Source of the DNA: Emergomyces orientalis
Lineage: Eukaryota; Ascomycota; Eurotiomycetes; Onygenales; Ajellomycetaceae
Reading direction: 5' to 3'
Assembly (NCBI GenBank): GCA_002110485.1
Contig: MOWL01000024.1
Span: 434,001-498,000, forward strand
DNA: 64,000 nucleotides
The translations under genes and the position numbers were made by a program. The notes under the pieces were generated by a model. That model was given only the letters and a program-made list of their open reading frames with translations, was not told the DNA's origin and did not search any database. This document shows positions 1 to 9,531 of this stretch, one piece after another (within the stretch, counting starts at the first letter, position 1; each line of letters starts with the position of its first letter).

Positions 1-102
1 ATAGATACATATAATGAATTTGAAACAATTCAAATTATAAATATATATAATGAAAAATCTCTTGAAGAAAACAACAATAACTGAACAATTAATAGAGATT
101 TT

Positions 103-3100
103 ATGAATCAAACTTCTGCAAAAAACTCTATAATTACAGATGATTTCAATGCTCATCATATTTTATGGAATTCTGAATGCAGACAATCAATAAGAGCAGA
201 GGAACTTGTTGAATACTTTCTAGTTAATAAACTTCATATAATTAATGAAACTGATAGACAAACTTTCTTTAGAAATAATATACAGAATCATTCAATAATT
301 GATTTAACATTAATATCAAACAATTTAATGAAAAACAAACTATTTGAATAATATATTAATAAAAAAGAAACATCAGATTCATATCATGAGCTTATTCAAT
401 TTAATATTATATTAGATAGAGAGAATATGATTGAAAATCCTCTACTATCTAATCAATATAACTTTGAAAAAGCAGATTGGAATGAAGTTGAGAAAAAAAT
501 TGAGATATTAAAAGAGAAAAAGAAAAATGAACTGATTTGAAATAAAGATTAGAAAATTACAGATCAAATACTTGAAGAAAAAACAGAAATAATTACAAAT
601 ATAATTCTAGAAAGTATTAATGATAATATTTCAAAAAAAGTTCTATCAGAATACTCTAAATCATGATGAAATAAAGAAATATCAGAGAAAAGAAAAAAAT
701 TTAGCAATTTACAGAGAAAAATGGAAAAAAGATATCATTACTCATGAAGAATACAAAGAAATGAGAAATGAATACTTCACTACTATAAAAATAGCTAAAA
801 CTTCATGCTGGAATACTTTTCTTGAAAATGCAAAAGAAAAAGAGATTTTTAAAGCATTTAATTATACAAAATCAAGAAAAGTAGCTAAATTACCTATTTT
901 AGAATATAACTATCAGAATAGAGAGATTAAAGCTCATTCCTTTGAAGAAAAATGCCAGACATTGTTAAGAATGTTATTTCAAAAACCACCAGTATCTCAA
1001 AATGAAAACTCTATGTCAATAGATGATTATACTGAAAATGTAGAGAAAAGATGAATATGACCAGATCTATCAGAAGATGAATTACAAACAGCAATTTTTG
1101 AAAGCTCAAAGAAAACTGCTGCAGACCCTGACTCAATAAATCATTTAATAATACAAAAATTATATTCTAAGTTAAAAGGAGAAATATTTGAATTACTTTT
1201 CAATTTATTGAAAAAAGGATATCATCCCAAGATATGAAGAAAAGCCACTGGAATAGTACTTGCAAAACCAAATAGAAAAAGCACTATTCCAAAATCCTAT
1301 AGAATTATATCATTGTTAAATTGCTTGGGAAAAGTCTTAGAAAAAATAATAGCTACTAGATTATCATATCTAAGTACTATCTCTGACTCTGATCTATTAT
1401 TTTATGATCAAATAGAGGGTAGAAAGCAAAACTCAGCAATAGATGCAGTTTTTTCTCTAACTCATGATATAGAATTAGCTAGAAATGAAAAACTAGTTTC
1501 AACTGCTGCTTTTATTGATATAAAAGATGCATTTGATCATGTTTCAAAAAAGCATTTAATTCAAACTCTGGTAGAATTAAATACTCCAAAATCATTGATA
1601 AAATGGGTCAGTTGTTTTATATCAGAAAGAACCATTCAGTTGTTTTTTGATGAAATAAAACAAAAGAAAACAAAAATTGAAATAGAAGTCTCTCAGAGAT
1701 CTTCAGTCTCTCCCATTCTATTTTTGATATATATAAGAACATTATTTCAAAACAGAGAAATAAAGCTAGTGAGAACACCCAGCTACATTGATGATATTGT
1801 ATTATTATGTCATTCAAAAACAATAAAAGAAAACTGTTTATTAATTGAAAATGCAGCAAGAGAAATCATTCAAAAAGAAAATGAAAATTATATTCAGTTT
1901 AATATGAATAAAACTGAATTGATTCACTTTTTTTCTAAGTTAAATGAGAAAAATGAACACATAGTCTTACTAAATGAACAAATTAATTCAAAAGAATCAG
2001 TTAGATGGCTAGGATTTTGGCTAGACTCAAAACTGAAGTTTAATTATCATATTCAAAAGAAACTTGCCCAGGCAGAGAGTAATCTTAATAACATTTTAAG
2101 ATTATCAAATACAGAAAGAGAACTATCTTTCCAAGCAATGAGACAACTTTATATTGTCTGCATTTTCTCAATCTCAGACTATGGAGCACAAATATGGTGG
2201 AAAAATCAGAAAAACTTTCTAAATAAATATGAAAGTCTGCAAAATAAAGCTTTAAGAAGAATGCTGGGAGCATTTAAAATCATCTCTATAAAAGCTATGG
2301 AAATTGAAGTCTCAATTCCTTCTTCTAAAATAAGACTGAACAAGCTGTGCAGAAATTATTCAGTGAGAATAATTAAATTAAATCAAAATCATATAATTAG
2401 AAAAAGAGTTTCACTCACATTTCCTCCCATGAACCAGGCACTGATTTGAACTGAAGTAAATATTTAGATTGAAATGAAATCAGTCTAAATTCTGTAAAAA
2501 AGATTTCAACTCAGTTATATAGAGTTTGTTCAATGATCAAAGATGAACTTCCTCATTTAAATGTGGAAGAATTAGATTTTGAACAACTATATTCATGGAA
2601 AAAGTCTCTGAATTCATTGATTGATATAGATATTAGTGAATTATCTAAAGAAAATGAGCAAGAAAGACATTTAAAGCAGCTTGAAATTATAAATAATGCT
2701 CTGATTATCTATACTGATGAATCAAAAAATGATACTTCAAATAATCTGGAAGCTGGCATAGCATATACAAGAAACAAAGATATATACTTCACCAATTCAT
2801 GGAATCTGGGTCAAGAAATGGAAGTATTTGATGCAGAAGTATATACAATAATGCAAGCATTTAAAATGACAATGAGTCAATTGACAAGAAATTCAGATAT
2901 CAATGAGATATGAATTTATTCAGACAGTCAAGCAGCTTTGAAAAGATTTCAAAAAAACAAGATTCAAGAAAATTAAATACATATTGAAACTGTATATCAA
3001 TTGATTAAAAGAATAAGAAAATTAAAAGATATACAAATTCATTTGCACTGGATCCCAGCTCATATGAATATAAAAGGAAATGAACTAGCTGATGAAGCTG

Positions 3101-3591
3101 CAAAAAAGAGCACAGAAATTGAGTTAGTGAAAAAACAGAAAATATCTTGAACATTTATAAAAAGAAAAGTAAAAGAGAAATGCTTAAAAGATTGAAATTT
3201 AAATTGAAAAACTCAAAAACAAAAACTAAGTATCAAATACTTGGTTTTTGAAATAAAACCAAAGTGGAAAGCATACTCTATTAAATGCAAAAAGAAAATC
3301 TTTTCTTCAATAATTCAATTGAAGCTTGATCATGGATACTTTGGCTTCTATTTTAAGAAATTTGGAATTGAGAGACCTCAAAACTGTGATATATATAATT
3401 GTTTGAAAGATTCAGAACATTTATTGATAAATTGCTTAAAAAACTCTGTTATTAGAAATGATTTGAAAAGAAAATATGATATAGATCAAATAAATATGAG
3501 ATTTCTGTTTCAAACTGAAACAGGTATCAAATATTTAATAAATTATATCATAGAAACAGATATTGCAACAAGAAAAAAAAACAACAACTAG
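103..3591 (+). pseudogene. LINE ORF2 remnant: endonuclease, reverse transcriptase, RNase H
   Basis: The endonuclease piece carries DDFNAHH where the family has GDFNAHH. The RT piece (378 aa frame at 1313-2449) shows FIDIKDAFDHV, then SQRSSVSPILF where QGSPLSP is expected, and the YIDD catalytic box (SYIDDIVLL). RNase H starts with IYTDES (normally IYTDGS) and continues through YSDSQAAL after a TGA. Near 3150-3210 three tryptophan codons present in the 4.04-kb copy are TGA here. The frame also shows TAA stops. Each lost residue is a G-to-A change on the coding strand. It cannot encode an active protein. Confidence 0.88.
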
Positions 3592-3835
3592 ATATATAAT
3601 AAATATAATTTAAATCAATTTATTATAAATATTCTTTGAGAAATTTTCTATATTAGTTCATTCTTTTAATTTTCTTTGTATTATCTTCAACTTTGAGTTT
3701 ATTTTTAAAAAAATGTCTTAGTATTAAATTGTATCATCTTTTATTTTTGAATGTGTCTCTTATTCTGGGCTGGAATTACTGTAATGGCAAGTGACAAGAA
3801 GTTACATGTATTTAGATATAGTTTACATGATAAAT

Positions 3836-3850
3836 CCTAGTAATACTAGG
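3836..3850 (+). other. Short hairpin in 3' UTR of first LINE copy
   Basis: CCTAG, loop TAATA, CTAGG. It sits at the same distance from the flanking conserved boxes as the hairpin at 4990-5012. Confidence 0.55.
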
Positions 3851-3890
3851 TGGGCATCATAATCACTGATTGCATATGCCTTAATGGAAG

Positions 3891-3921
<31 letters not shown>

Positions 3922-4040
3922 CACACTAATTGTGCCTTGGCAGCCAGACGAGGAGATACCCTTGCCATAGACAAGCAGCATATTGCTAGGTCTGTGCACT
4001 GTCATTTCTCATTAACTAGTCAATCACACATAATGGTCAA

Positions 4041-4670
4041 ATGAATATAGAAGTAATTCTAAAGATATGCAAAAGAATTCAATTAAAATATAAGACAAAG
4101 ATATATCTGAGCTGGGTTCCTGCTCATATAAATATACATGGAAATGAGCTTGCTGATGAAGCAGCAAAGAAAGGAACAGAACTAAATATTGCAAGTTCAA
4201 AAATAGTTTCATGGTCTTTTATTAAAAGAAAGATAAAAGAGAATTGCTTAGAAAAATGGCATAAAATATGGGAAAAACAAAGAAAAAGTCCTCACTATCT
4301 TAGATTTGAAACTAAACCTAAATGGAAATCATGCTCTATTAAGTGCAAGAAGAAGCTTTTCTCCTCAATCATTCAATTGAAACTAGGTCATGGCTATTTC
4401 AAATCTTATTTGAAAAGAATATCTGATATTGAAAGTGAAAATTGTGAATATTGTGACTCTCTTGAAGACTCAGAACATATCTTAATGAATTGCTCATTAA
4501 ATCAAGAACTTAGAGCTGAACTGAGATATAAATATAAGCTGAGAGAAATGAATATGAAACTACTATTTTCAACTGAAATAGGCAGTCAATATTTAATTGA
4601 TTTTCTCAATGAAACTCAAATAGCTACTAGAAATCAATTCTATTTCAAAGATGAAAATATAAATGAATGA
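4041..4670 (+). pseudogene. LINE RNase H and C-terminal fragment (209 aa frame)
   Basis: This open frame is a fragment of ORF2, not a gene. It has WVPAHINIHGNELADEAAKKG, typical of the last RNase H helix and acidic residue, and then a Cys-rich segment (CEYCDSLEDSEHILMNC) of the kind that closes fungal LINE ORF2 proteins. It keeps the tryptophans that are TGA in the upstream copy, so it is the less damaged of the two and useful for seeing which bases changed. It lacks RT and endonuclease and cannot transpose. Confidence 0.8.
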
Positions 4671-4989
4671 GAATCTGAAATATTCTTTATAAAAACTGCT
4701 AGATATTATATAATATCTCACTATTTCTTTTGTGTTAGAGTCTGTCTTTTATTTCCTTTGTATTCATGTCATGAGTTATTTTGTCTATCATTAATTTATT
4801 TTCTTTGTAATCACTTGAAAATTATATGAAAAAAAGAGAATATAAATAATCTTCAAAGATATTTATAAATAAATAAATAAAAAAAAGAAAAATCAATTTG
4901 CTGACTATTCTGGGCTGGAATTCAAGTATTGCAAGTGCTATTTGTTTGAAGAAAAAATGTATAGTAATTAGTGTTAAAGTTAGAAAAAT

Positions 4990-5012
4990 CCTGAGACTCT
5001 TTGAGTCTCAGG
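4990..5012 (+). other. Perfect 10-bp hairpin in LINE 3' UTR
   Basis: CCTGAGACTC and GAGTCTCAGG pair over 10 bp around a TTT loop. The equivalent place in the upstream copy (3836-3850) holds CCTAG/CTAGG around a 5-nt loop. Sequence differs but pairing is kept, as expected for a structure recognised by the LINE reverse transcriptase. Confidence 0.7.
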
Positions 5013-6184
5013 TAGATATCATAGTCTCTGACTGCATATATATCTATAATTGAAGAAGAAGAATAATAATAATAATAATAGACTAGCTGAGAAGACCTGA
5101 GTGCTGTCTTGCTTGTGATGTTTGCAAAGATGATACTTAAATGTGACTGCTGAGACTTGAATTGATTGAAAACTCTCATTGAGAACTAGAGCATTCTTCA
5201 TCACAATTTCTGAATAGAAATGCAGCTTCTGTCTTTTACTGTCAGACACTGCATTGAACATGTTCAGCCATGGCATCTCTAGAGTTATATGGGGGGAATC
5301 TGAGTCTTGAGAGATCTTAATCACATAGAAGTAGAATCTCTTAGCTAGATGTTCTTCTACATTCAATGCTGCACAAGCTACCTTGTCAATCATTTAATAG
5401 TTACCATCAAATTCTTCAATAAGATGGCCAGGAAATTTCATACACTGAAGGTTCAATTTTCATGCAAGATGTGAGAAGATGATGCCATAGAGAGCACACT
5501 CTGAATCTATTATTACTCTAGTGAAGTGTATGTCATTCAAGACAGTATGTATCTACATAGATTGAGTTTCTAATTATTTTCTTCTCAAATTTCTTTCATC
5601 TCTTGACTGCTTGTTTCTCTGTGAGCCTCTGCAGATGATTTTCAGCAGAGACTACTCTTTTTCTGGCTCCGGAGAGCTCTCTCTTGAGCTACTGTTGAAA
5701 CTACTCGCCCTTGACTGAGGCTGAGGGCGGCTTTGGCGGGGTTCCAACATGAGAGCTACACTGGCGGCCTTCACAGAGCGCTGCGCGGGCTTGTAAGGGC
5801 AATCTGTGACCATGTGCTCTGATGTCTCACAGTGAAAGCACAACCTCTTTTTCTTTCTTCTATTCAGCTTCTTGAGATCTATTCATGCAGCATATTGTAT
5901 TCTCTTGTTCTTTTTCTTGGCAGTTTGTGCTGGTGTGGGCTCCCAGTCCATGACATTCTGTGATTTAGAAGAAGTCTGAGAAAGACTTTTTCAGAGTCTT
6001 TTAAATAAGATATTTTGATGTTAACTCAGCTAACTCTTCTCAGACTTATTGAAATTCTTTATATAATCTGCAATTCTTTTCACTTAATTCTTGAATTCAT
6101 TATAGAACTTCTTTTCATTCAAGCTCAAGAGATGTTTCTTTAGTTCTCAGTTAAAGACTTCTTTCAGATAGTCTTTTTTAATTG

Positions 6185-6189
6185 AGTCA
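6185..6189. repeat. Target site duplication AGTCA (left)
   Basis: Perfect 5-bp direct repeat with 6448-6452, immediately outside the LTR ends. Confidence 0.85.
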
Positions 6190-6447
6190 TGTGAGGGCGT
6201 AGCGCCGAATAGACAGCGTGAGGAGCTAATAGCGAAGGAATAAGTAATAATAGACGATAGTAGCAAGATAGGTATATGTTCGTAGTGGTGTGTAGTGGTA
6301 TGTAGTGGTATGTAGCTAATCGCTAGCTAAGAGAAGAGTATCAAGAACCGCAGAAGCCTCTGTAGATATATATACATGAGTGTGTATGTGCGTGGCGCTA
6401 GCTAGGCGCTAGCGCCCTAAGCGATGCACTGAGGCTGTGGCATGACA
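6190..6447 (-). mobile_element. Solo LTR, 258 bp, nested in the gypsy gag
   Basis: The block begins TGTGAGGGCG and ends CATGACA on the plus strand. It is flanked directly by AGTCA on both sides (6185-6189 and 6448-6452), a perfect 5-bp target duplication. On the minus strand it reads TGTCATGCC...CCTCACA with a TATATATA box near 6370-6377, so minus is the likely element orientation. It is rich in CpG, unlike the DNA it sits in, so it landed after that DNA decayed. It contains no ORF, so internal recombination has removed the body of the element. Confidence 0.85.
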
Positions 6448-6452
6448 AGTCA
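6448..6452. repeat. Target site duplication AGTCA (right)
   Basis: Partner of 6185-6189. Removing the LTR and one copy rejoins the gag sequence. Confidence 0.85.
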
Positions 6453-7451
6453 GCTCATTCATGCTCATTAATCTCTAGAAGCAGTTGCTTCAACTCAGTC
6501 AAAAGTTCATCAAAGTTTCTCTTTTCTTGTCTCAGTCTATTCAGTTTGTTCAAGACTTTCTGCTTGTAGACTGTGTTGACAAATGTTGATTTCAGAAGCT
6601 CAAGAAACTCCTTGATAATAAATCTATTGATTTCAGAATACTGATTCATTCAAGAGTGAATTCTTGCTGATACTTTATCTTTCAGTCTTTCAAAAGTATA
6701 TCATACTTGAGCTTGTTCATTTTCAATGATCTGTCCATCAATCATGATCTTGGCTTTGAGATTGCTGAGAAACTGTGAGAAATAGAAGAGATTATTACTG
6801 TTATAATAAACAGAGTCTGAAAGACTTGCTTTTGACTATTTTAATTCAATAGAGAGAGAGATAGTAATAACTTCAGTTAAATCTGAAGTTCTGATAATTA
6901 TTTATTGCTTCTCAAGTTCTCATCATTGATTCTGTAGCTTCACTTATTGAGCTGTCAGTCTTTTCTTCATCTGAAGAAGCTTCACAAGTTTCTCTTTTAA
7001 TGAAATTAGTGATCATTTCTTCATTCTGTAATTCATGACTGCTTATGACTAACACAAATTCATCTTCATCTGATGAAGTCTTAAAGATGACCATCAGAGT
7101 TTTTGTTCTTATAAGTGCAGGAATTTCTTGCTACTCTGTCACACTATTATTCTTTCTTAATAATTGATCTGTGATGCCAGTGTCTTTCTGGGCTTTTCTG
7201 TGTCTTCCTTTAGTAAGGAGTAAAAACGAAGCTTTCCTAATATAAGAGACAAGCAATTAGATATGAAAGAACTATATTGTGTCTAATATACAAGAAGAAA
7301 AGCTTAAGAGAGAAAAGAGAAAGAAAAGAAAGAAGTGCAAAGAGTGTGTAGAAAAGTGCTCTAAGCACAGATTGCAAGTGAGGGCTAGCCACTAGCGCGG
7401 GAGCCGGCTAGCCCGAGTCCACATAACCATATAGGGGTTCAACCCCTGACA

Positions 7452-8187
7452 TTAATAAAAAATATCGAAAATAGACAGAGCTTTTGTTTATATATTAATT
7501 TTCTATATATACTAATATATACTTCTATATTATGAAAAGCTCTGTTTAATAATAGACATATATACTATTATTAGATAGTTTTGAAAATAAATAAATTTCT
7601 ACAGTATGGTACGTCTTTTTTTTTGTGATGCTTTCATAACTAGAACTCTTAGTTATTGGTTGGAATTGAATGAGAAGCCACTAATTCAATGCTCAGATTT
7701 TGACCAAATTGATGCATGATAATTCATTTAGCCAATAAACAAGCAGACTTAAAGAGCGTGGGGCATGGAAAAGATATGAAAATATGCTATTTGTCCTCCC
7801 ACACATTCATATCTTCACGTACATATTAGGTGGCCTAGTTTTAATTATCATTTCTCAAAGGACTGTTGTTTCAAGTTGCTGTTTCAAGTATAGCCTTGGC
7901 ACTCACCCACTTCGACACATCGCCGCGTTGTGCCAAAAGATGGTGGTGAGCGCCAGCTCAAATGCAGTAAGAATAATTCTAATAATAATAATGCGCCTGG
8001 GATATCAACCCCTCACTGCCCCTCCGTGGCTGCTTGCCAGCGCACCACCCATTTTCATTACAAATGGTTGAGGATTTCTAATTTTCACAAGCTATTTTCC
8101 CGCAAGCACGCACATCTCGACGGCCATTAATACCTCGACACTCAGAACTTACGAAGGCGGCAACTAATCTATCCCTCAGACGCAATC
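7452..8187. other. Intergenic, AT-rich, between gypsy relic and DUF2252 gene
   Basis: The first 150 bp are very AT-rich and contain an imperfect palindrome: ACAGAGCTTTT at 7475-7485 and AAAAGCTCTGT at 7535-7545. From about 7900 the base composition turns normal, and this part probably holds the promoter and 5' UTR of the next gene. No coding signal was recognised. Confidence 0.6.
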
Positions 8188-9531
8188 ATGGCGGACTCGC
8201 ACCAGCGCGAAGAGGAAATTCTCCGCGTTTTTGGCGCGGCGTTCGGAGAGCTCCTCGCCGCTGACCCAGCAGCGTTCAGAGTCAAATTCCGCAAGATGGC
8301 AGCTTCAGCCTTTGCTTTCTACCGCGGCTCCGCATGTCTGTTCTATCATGACTTGGAGCAGGAACAACGTGGCGGGCCATACTTGGACGAGCGCACCAGC
8401 CGAGTCTGGATCCATGGTGATTTGCACGCGGAGAACTTTGGCACGTACATGGATAGCCAGGGTCGCCTGATCTTCAATGTCAATGATTTTGACGAAGCCT
8501 ACATTGGCCCTTTTACCTGGGACATCAAGCGCTTTGCCGCTTCTGTTGCCCTTATTGGCTACGCTAAGGCCCTCAGTGATGACCAGATCACCAGCCTCGT
8601 CAAGACATATGCTGCTGCGTACCGTGAGCGGATACATGTTCTTGCAACGAGCGGCGCGAACACCGTTGCCAAGGACGAACATGGAGATGTACTAAGTTTC
8701 ACTTTGGAGACTGCCAAAGGCCCAATGCTTGACGCACTGCGCTCAGCCCGCTTGAATACCCGTTTTGGGCTGTTAAACGGAATGACGGAGATACGTGACT
8801 TCGAGCGGCGCTTCCGTCCCGGCGGTGGCGCTATCCAACTAGATGACGCAACGCGAGCGAAGGTCCTTGCAGCCTTTGATCGCTACAAGGAGACGCTACC
8901 CGATTCAAGCGGTAATCGCACCCGCACCCAAGCCCAGCGCGTTAAAGATATTGTTGGCCGTCGGGGCATTGGCATTGGGTCTGCAGGCCTGCCATCATAC
9001 AATCTTTTGCTTGAAGGCAACAGCGACGCATTGGAGAACGATATCGTGATTTACATCAAGCAAGCCCAGATACCGGCTGTATCAGCACACATCTCCGACC
9101 CCGCGATCCGGGGTTACTTTAAGCATGAGGGCCACAGGACGGTGATCTCGCAGCGAGCGTTGCAGGCGTATGCGGACCCATGGCTCGGTTGGACCGAGCT
9201 GGACGGTGTAGGTCAGCTGGTCGCAGAGGTGTCCCCTTACGCGGTGGACCTTGACTGGTCGGACATGGATGAACCGGAGGAGATTGCTGCCATCATCGCC
9301 GACTTAGGAAGAGCTACTGCCACGATGCATGCGGCGGCAGACAATGAGAGTGGGCATTCAGAGTTGGTCCCGTTTTCCACGGACGAGGCCATCGACAAGG
9401 CTATTGCGGCAGACGAGGAAGGATTTGAGGATCTGCTTGTGAAGTTTGCACATAAGTATGGCGCGCAAGCCTGGCGTGATCATCAGATTTTCGTGAATCT
9501 GTTCCGCAATGGGCAGATTCCAGGCCTGTGA
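8188..9531 (+). CDS. DUF2252 family protein (kinase-like fold), 447 aa, intronless
   Basis: The 447-aa frame is intact and uninterrupted. It carries the hallmark DUF2252 block: VWIHGDLHAENFG at residues 74-85 and NVNDFDEAYIGPFTWDIKRFA at about 97-116. These resemble the catalytic-loop (HGDLHxxN) and DFG-like metal site of aminoglycoside-phosphotransferase-type kinases. The substrate of the family is unknown to me. DUF2252 is mainly a bacterial family, and the gene has no intron, balanced base composition and no recognisable neighbours. It stands between a transposon graveyard and 3.3 kb of gene-poor DNA, which makes horizontal origin plausible but not proven. The start fits: in-frame ATG after an A at -3 (GCAATCATGG), and the next Met is 37 codons in. 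No signal peptide, so probably cytosolic. Confidence 0.88.
   Translation: MADSHQREEEILRVFGAAFGELLAADPAAFRVKFRKMAASAFAFYRGSACLFYHDLEQEQRGGPYLDERTSRVWIHGDLHAENFGTYMDSQGRLIFNVNDFDEAYIGPFTWDIKRFAASVALIGYAKALSDDQITSLVKTYAAAYRERIHVLATSGANTVAKDEHGDVLSFTLETAKGPMLDALRSARLNTRFGLLNGMTEIRDFERRFRPGGGAIQLDDATRAKVLAAFDRYKETLPDSSGNRTRTQAQRVKDIVGRRGIGIGSAGLPSYNLLLEGNSDALENDIVIYIKQAQIPAVSAHISDPAIRGYFKHEGHRTVISQRALQAYADPWLGWTELDGVGQLVAEVSPYAVDLDWSDMDEPEEIAAIIADLGRATATMHAAADNESGHSELVPFSTDEAIDKAIAADEEGFEDLLVKFAHKYGAQAWRDHQIFVNLFRNGQIPGL

Larger units (their letters stand above)
1..3920 (+). mobile_element. Tad-like LINE (non-LTR retrotransposon), decayed, 5' end outside window
   Basis: Domains run in LINE ORF2 order: apurinic-type endonuclease remnant near 103-351, reverse transcriptase 1313-2449, RNase H 2690-3150 and a terminal Cys/His region near 3380-3440. 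The 3' UTR ends in a short hairpin (3836-3850) and a poly(A) run (about 3889-3920), which marks the 3' end. The coding frame is broken by many stops, mostly TGA where a tryptophan is expected. By eye I find no CpG dinucleotide in the whole 3.9 kb, and the first CpG appears just past the poly(A) tail. The element enters from the left edge, so its 5' end and target duplication cannot be seen. Assignment to the Tad1/I-like group rests on the EN-RT-RNase H order. Confidence 0.9.
4038..5081 (+). mobile_element. 5'-truncated second copy of the same LINE family
   Basis: The sequence matches the 3' third of the LINE at 1-3920. It begins inside RNase H, runs through the same C-terminal region and ends with the same 3' UTR landmarks: a shared TATTCTGGGCTGGAATT box at 3762 and 4908, then a hairpin (4990-5012), then a GCATAT box. 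The tail is (GAA)n(TAA)n instead of poly(A). Truncation at the 5' end is the usual outcome of target-primed reverse transcription. About 117 bp of CpG-containing DNA (3921-4037) separates the two copies. I could not find a convincing target duplication. Confidence 0.82.
5100..7094 (-). pseudogene. gypsy gag-protease pseudogene
   Basis: Separate frames give an acidic Ser/Glu-rich gag N-terminus, a Lys/Leu-rich gag helix region, a zinc knuckle CFHCETSEHMVTDC (CX2CX4HX4C) followed by an Arg/Ser/Pro-rich linker, and a protease segment. The protease active site reads IIDSEC where DSG is expected, and the second signature reads TLEMPWL where LGMPWL is expected. Both are glycine-to-glutamate changes (GGG to GAG). 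Stops separate the pieces, and the gag frame is interrupted by the nested LTR. Inactive. Confidence 0.78.
5085..7451 (-). mobile_element. Ty3/gypsy LTR retrotransposon relic (5' LTR, gag, start of pol)
   Basis: Read on the minus strand, the element starts with an LTR-like end (TGTCAGGGGTTGAACCCC at 7451 downward). It then shows an acidic N-terminal gag segment (7094-6912), a gag helical segment (6649-6455), a CCHC zinc knuckle (5843-5800) and retropepsin-like sequence (5520-5250). It is cut off at about 5085, next to the truncated LINE, so RT, RNase H, integrase and the 3' LTR are missing here. The inner boundary of the 5' LTR and the primer binding site are not clear. A solo LTR of another element is nested at 6190-6447. 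Confidence 0.78.

Noticed and set aside
1..3920. Recoded TGA = Trp in the LINE frames
   Set aside because: TGA does fall at tryptophan positions, but TAA stops occur in the same frames and active-site glycines are mutated by the same G-to-A changes, so mutation explains it better than recoding.
7435..7447. tRNA B-box-like GGGGTTCAACCCC
   Set aside because: It is part of the gypsy LTR terminus; no A box or cloverleaf could be drawn around it.
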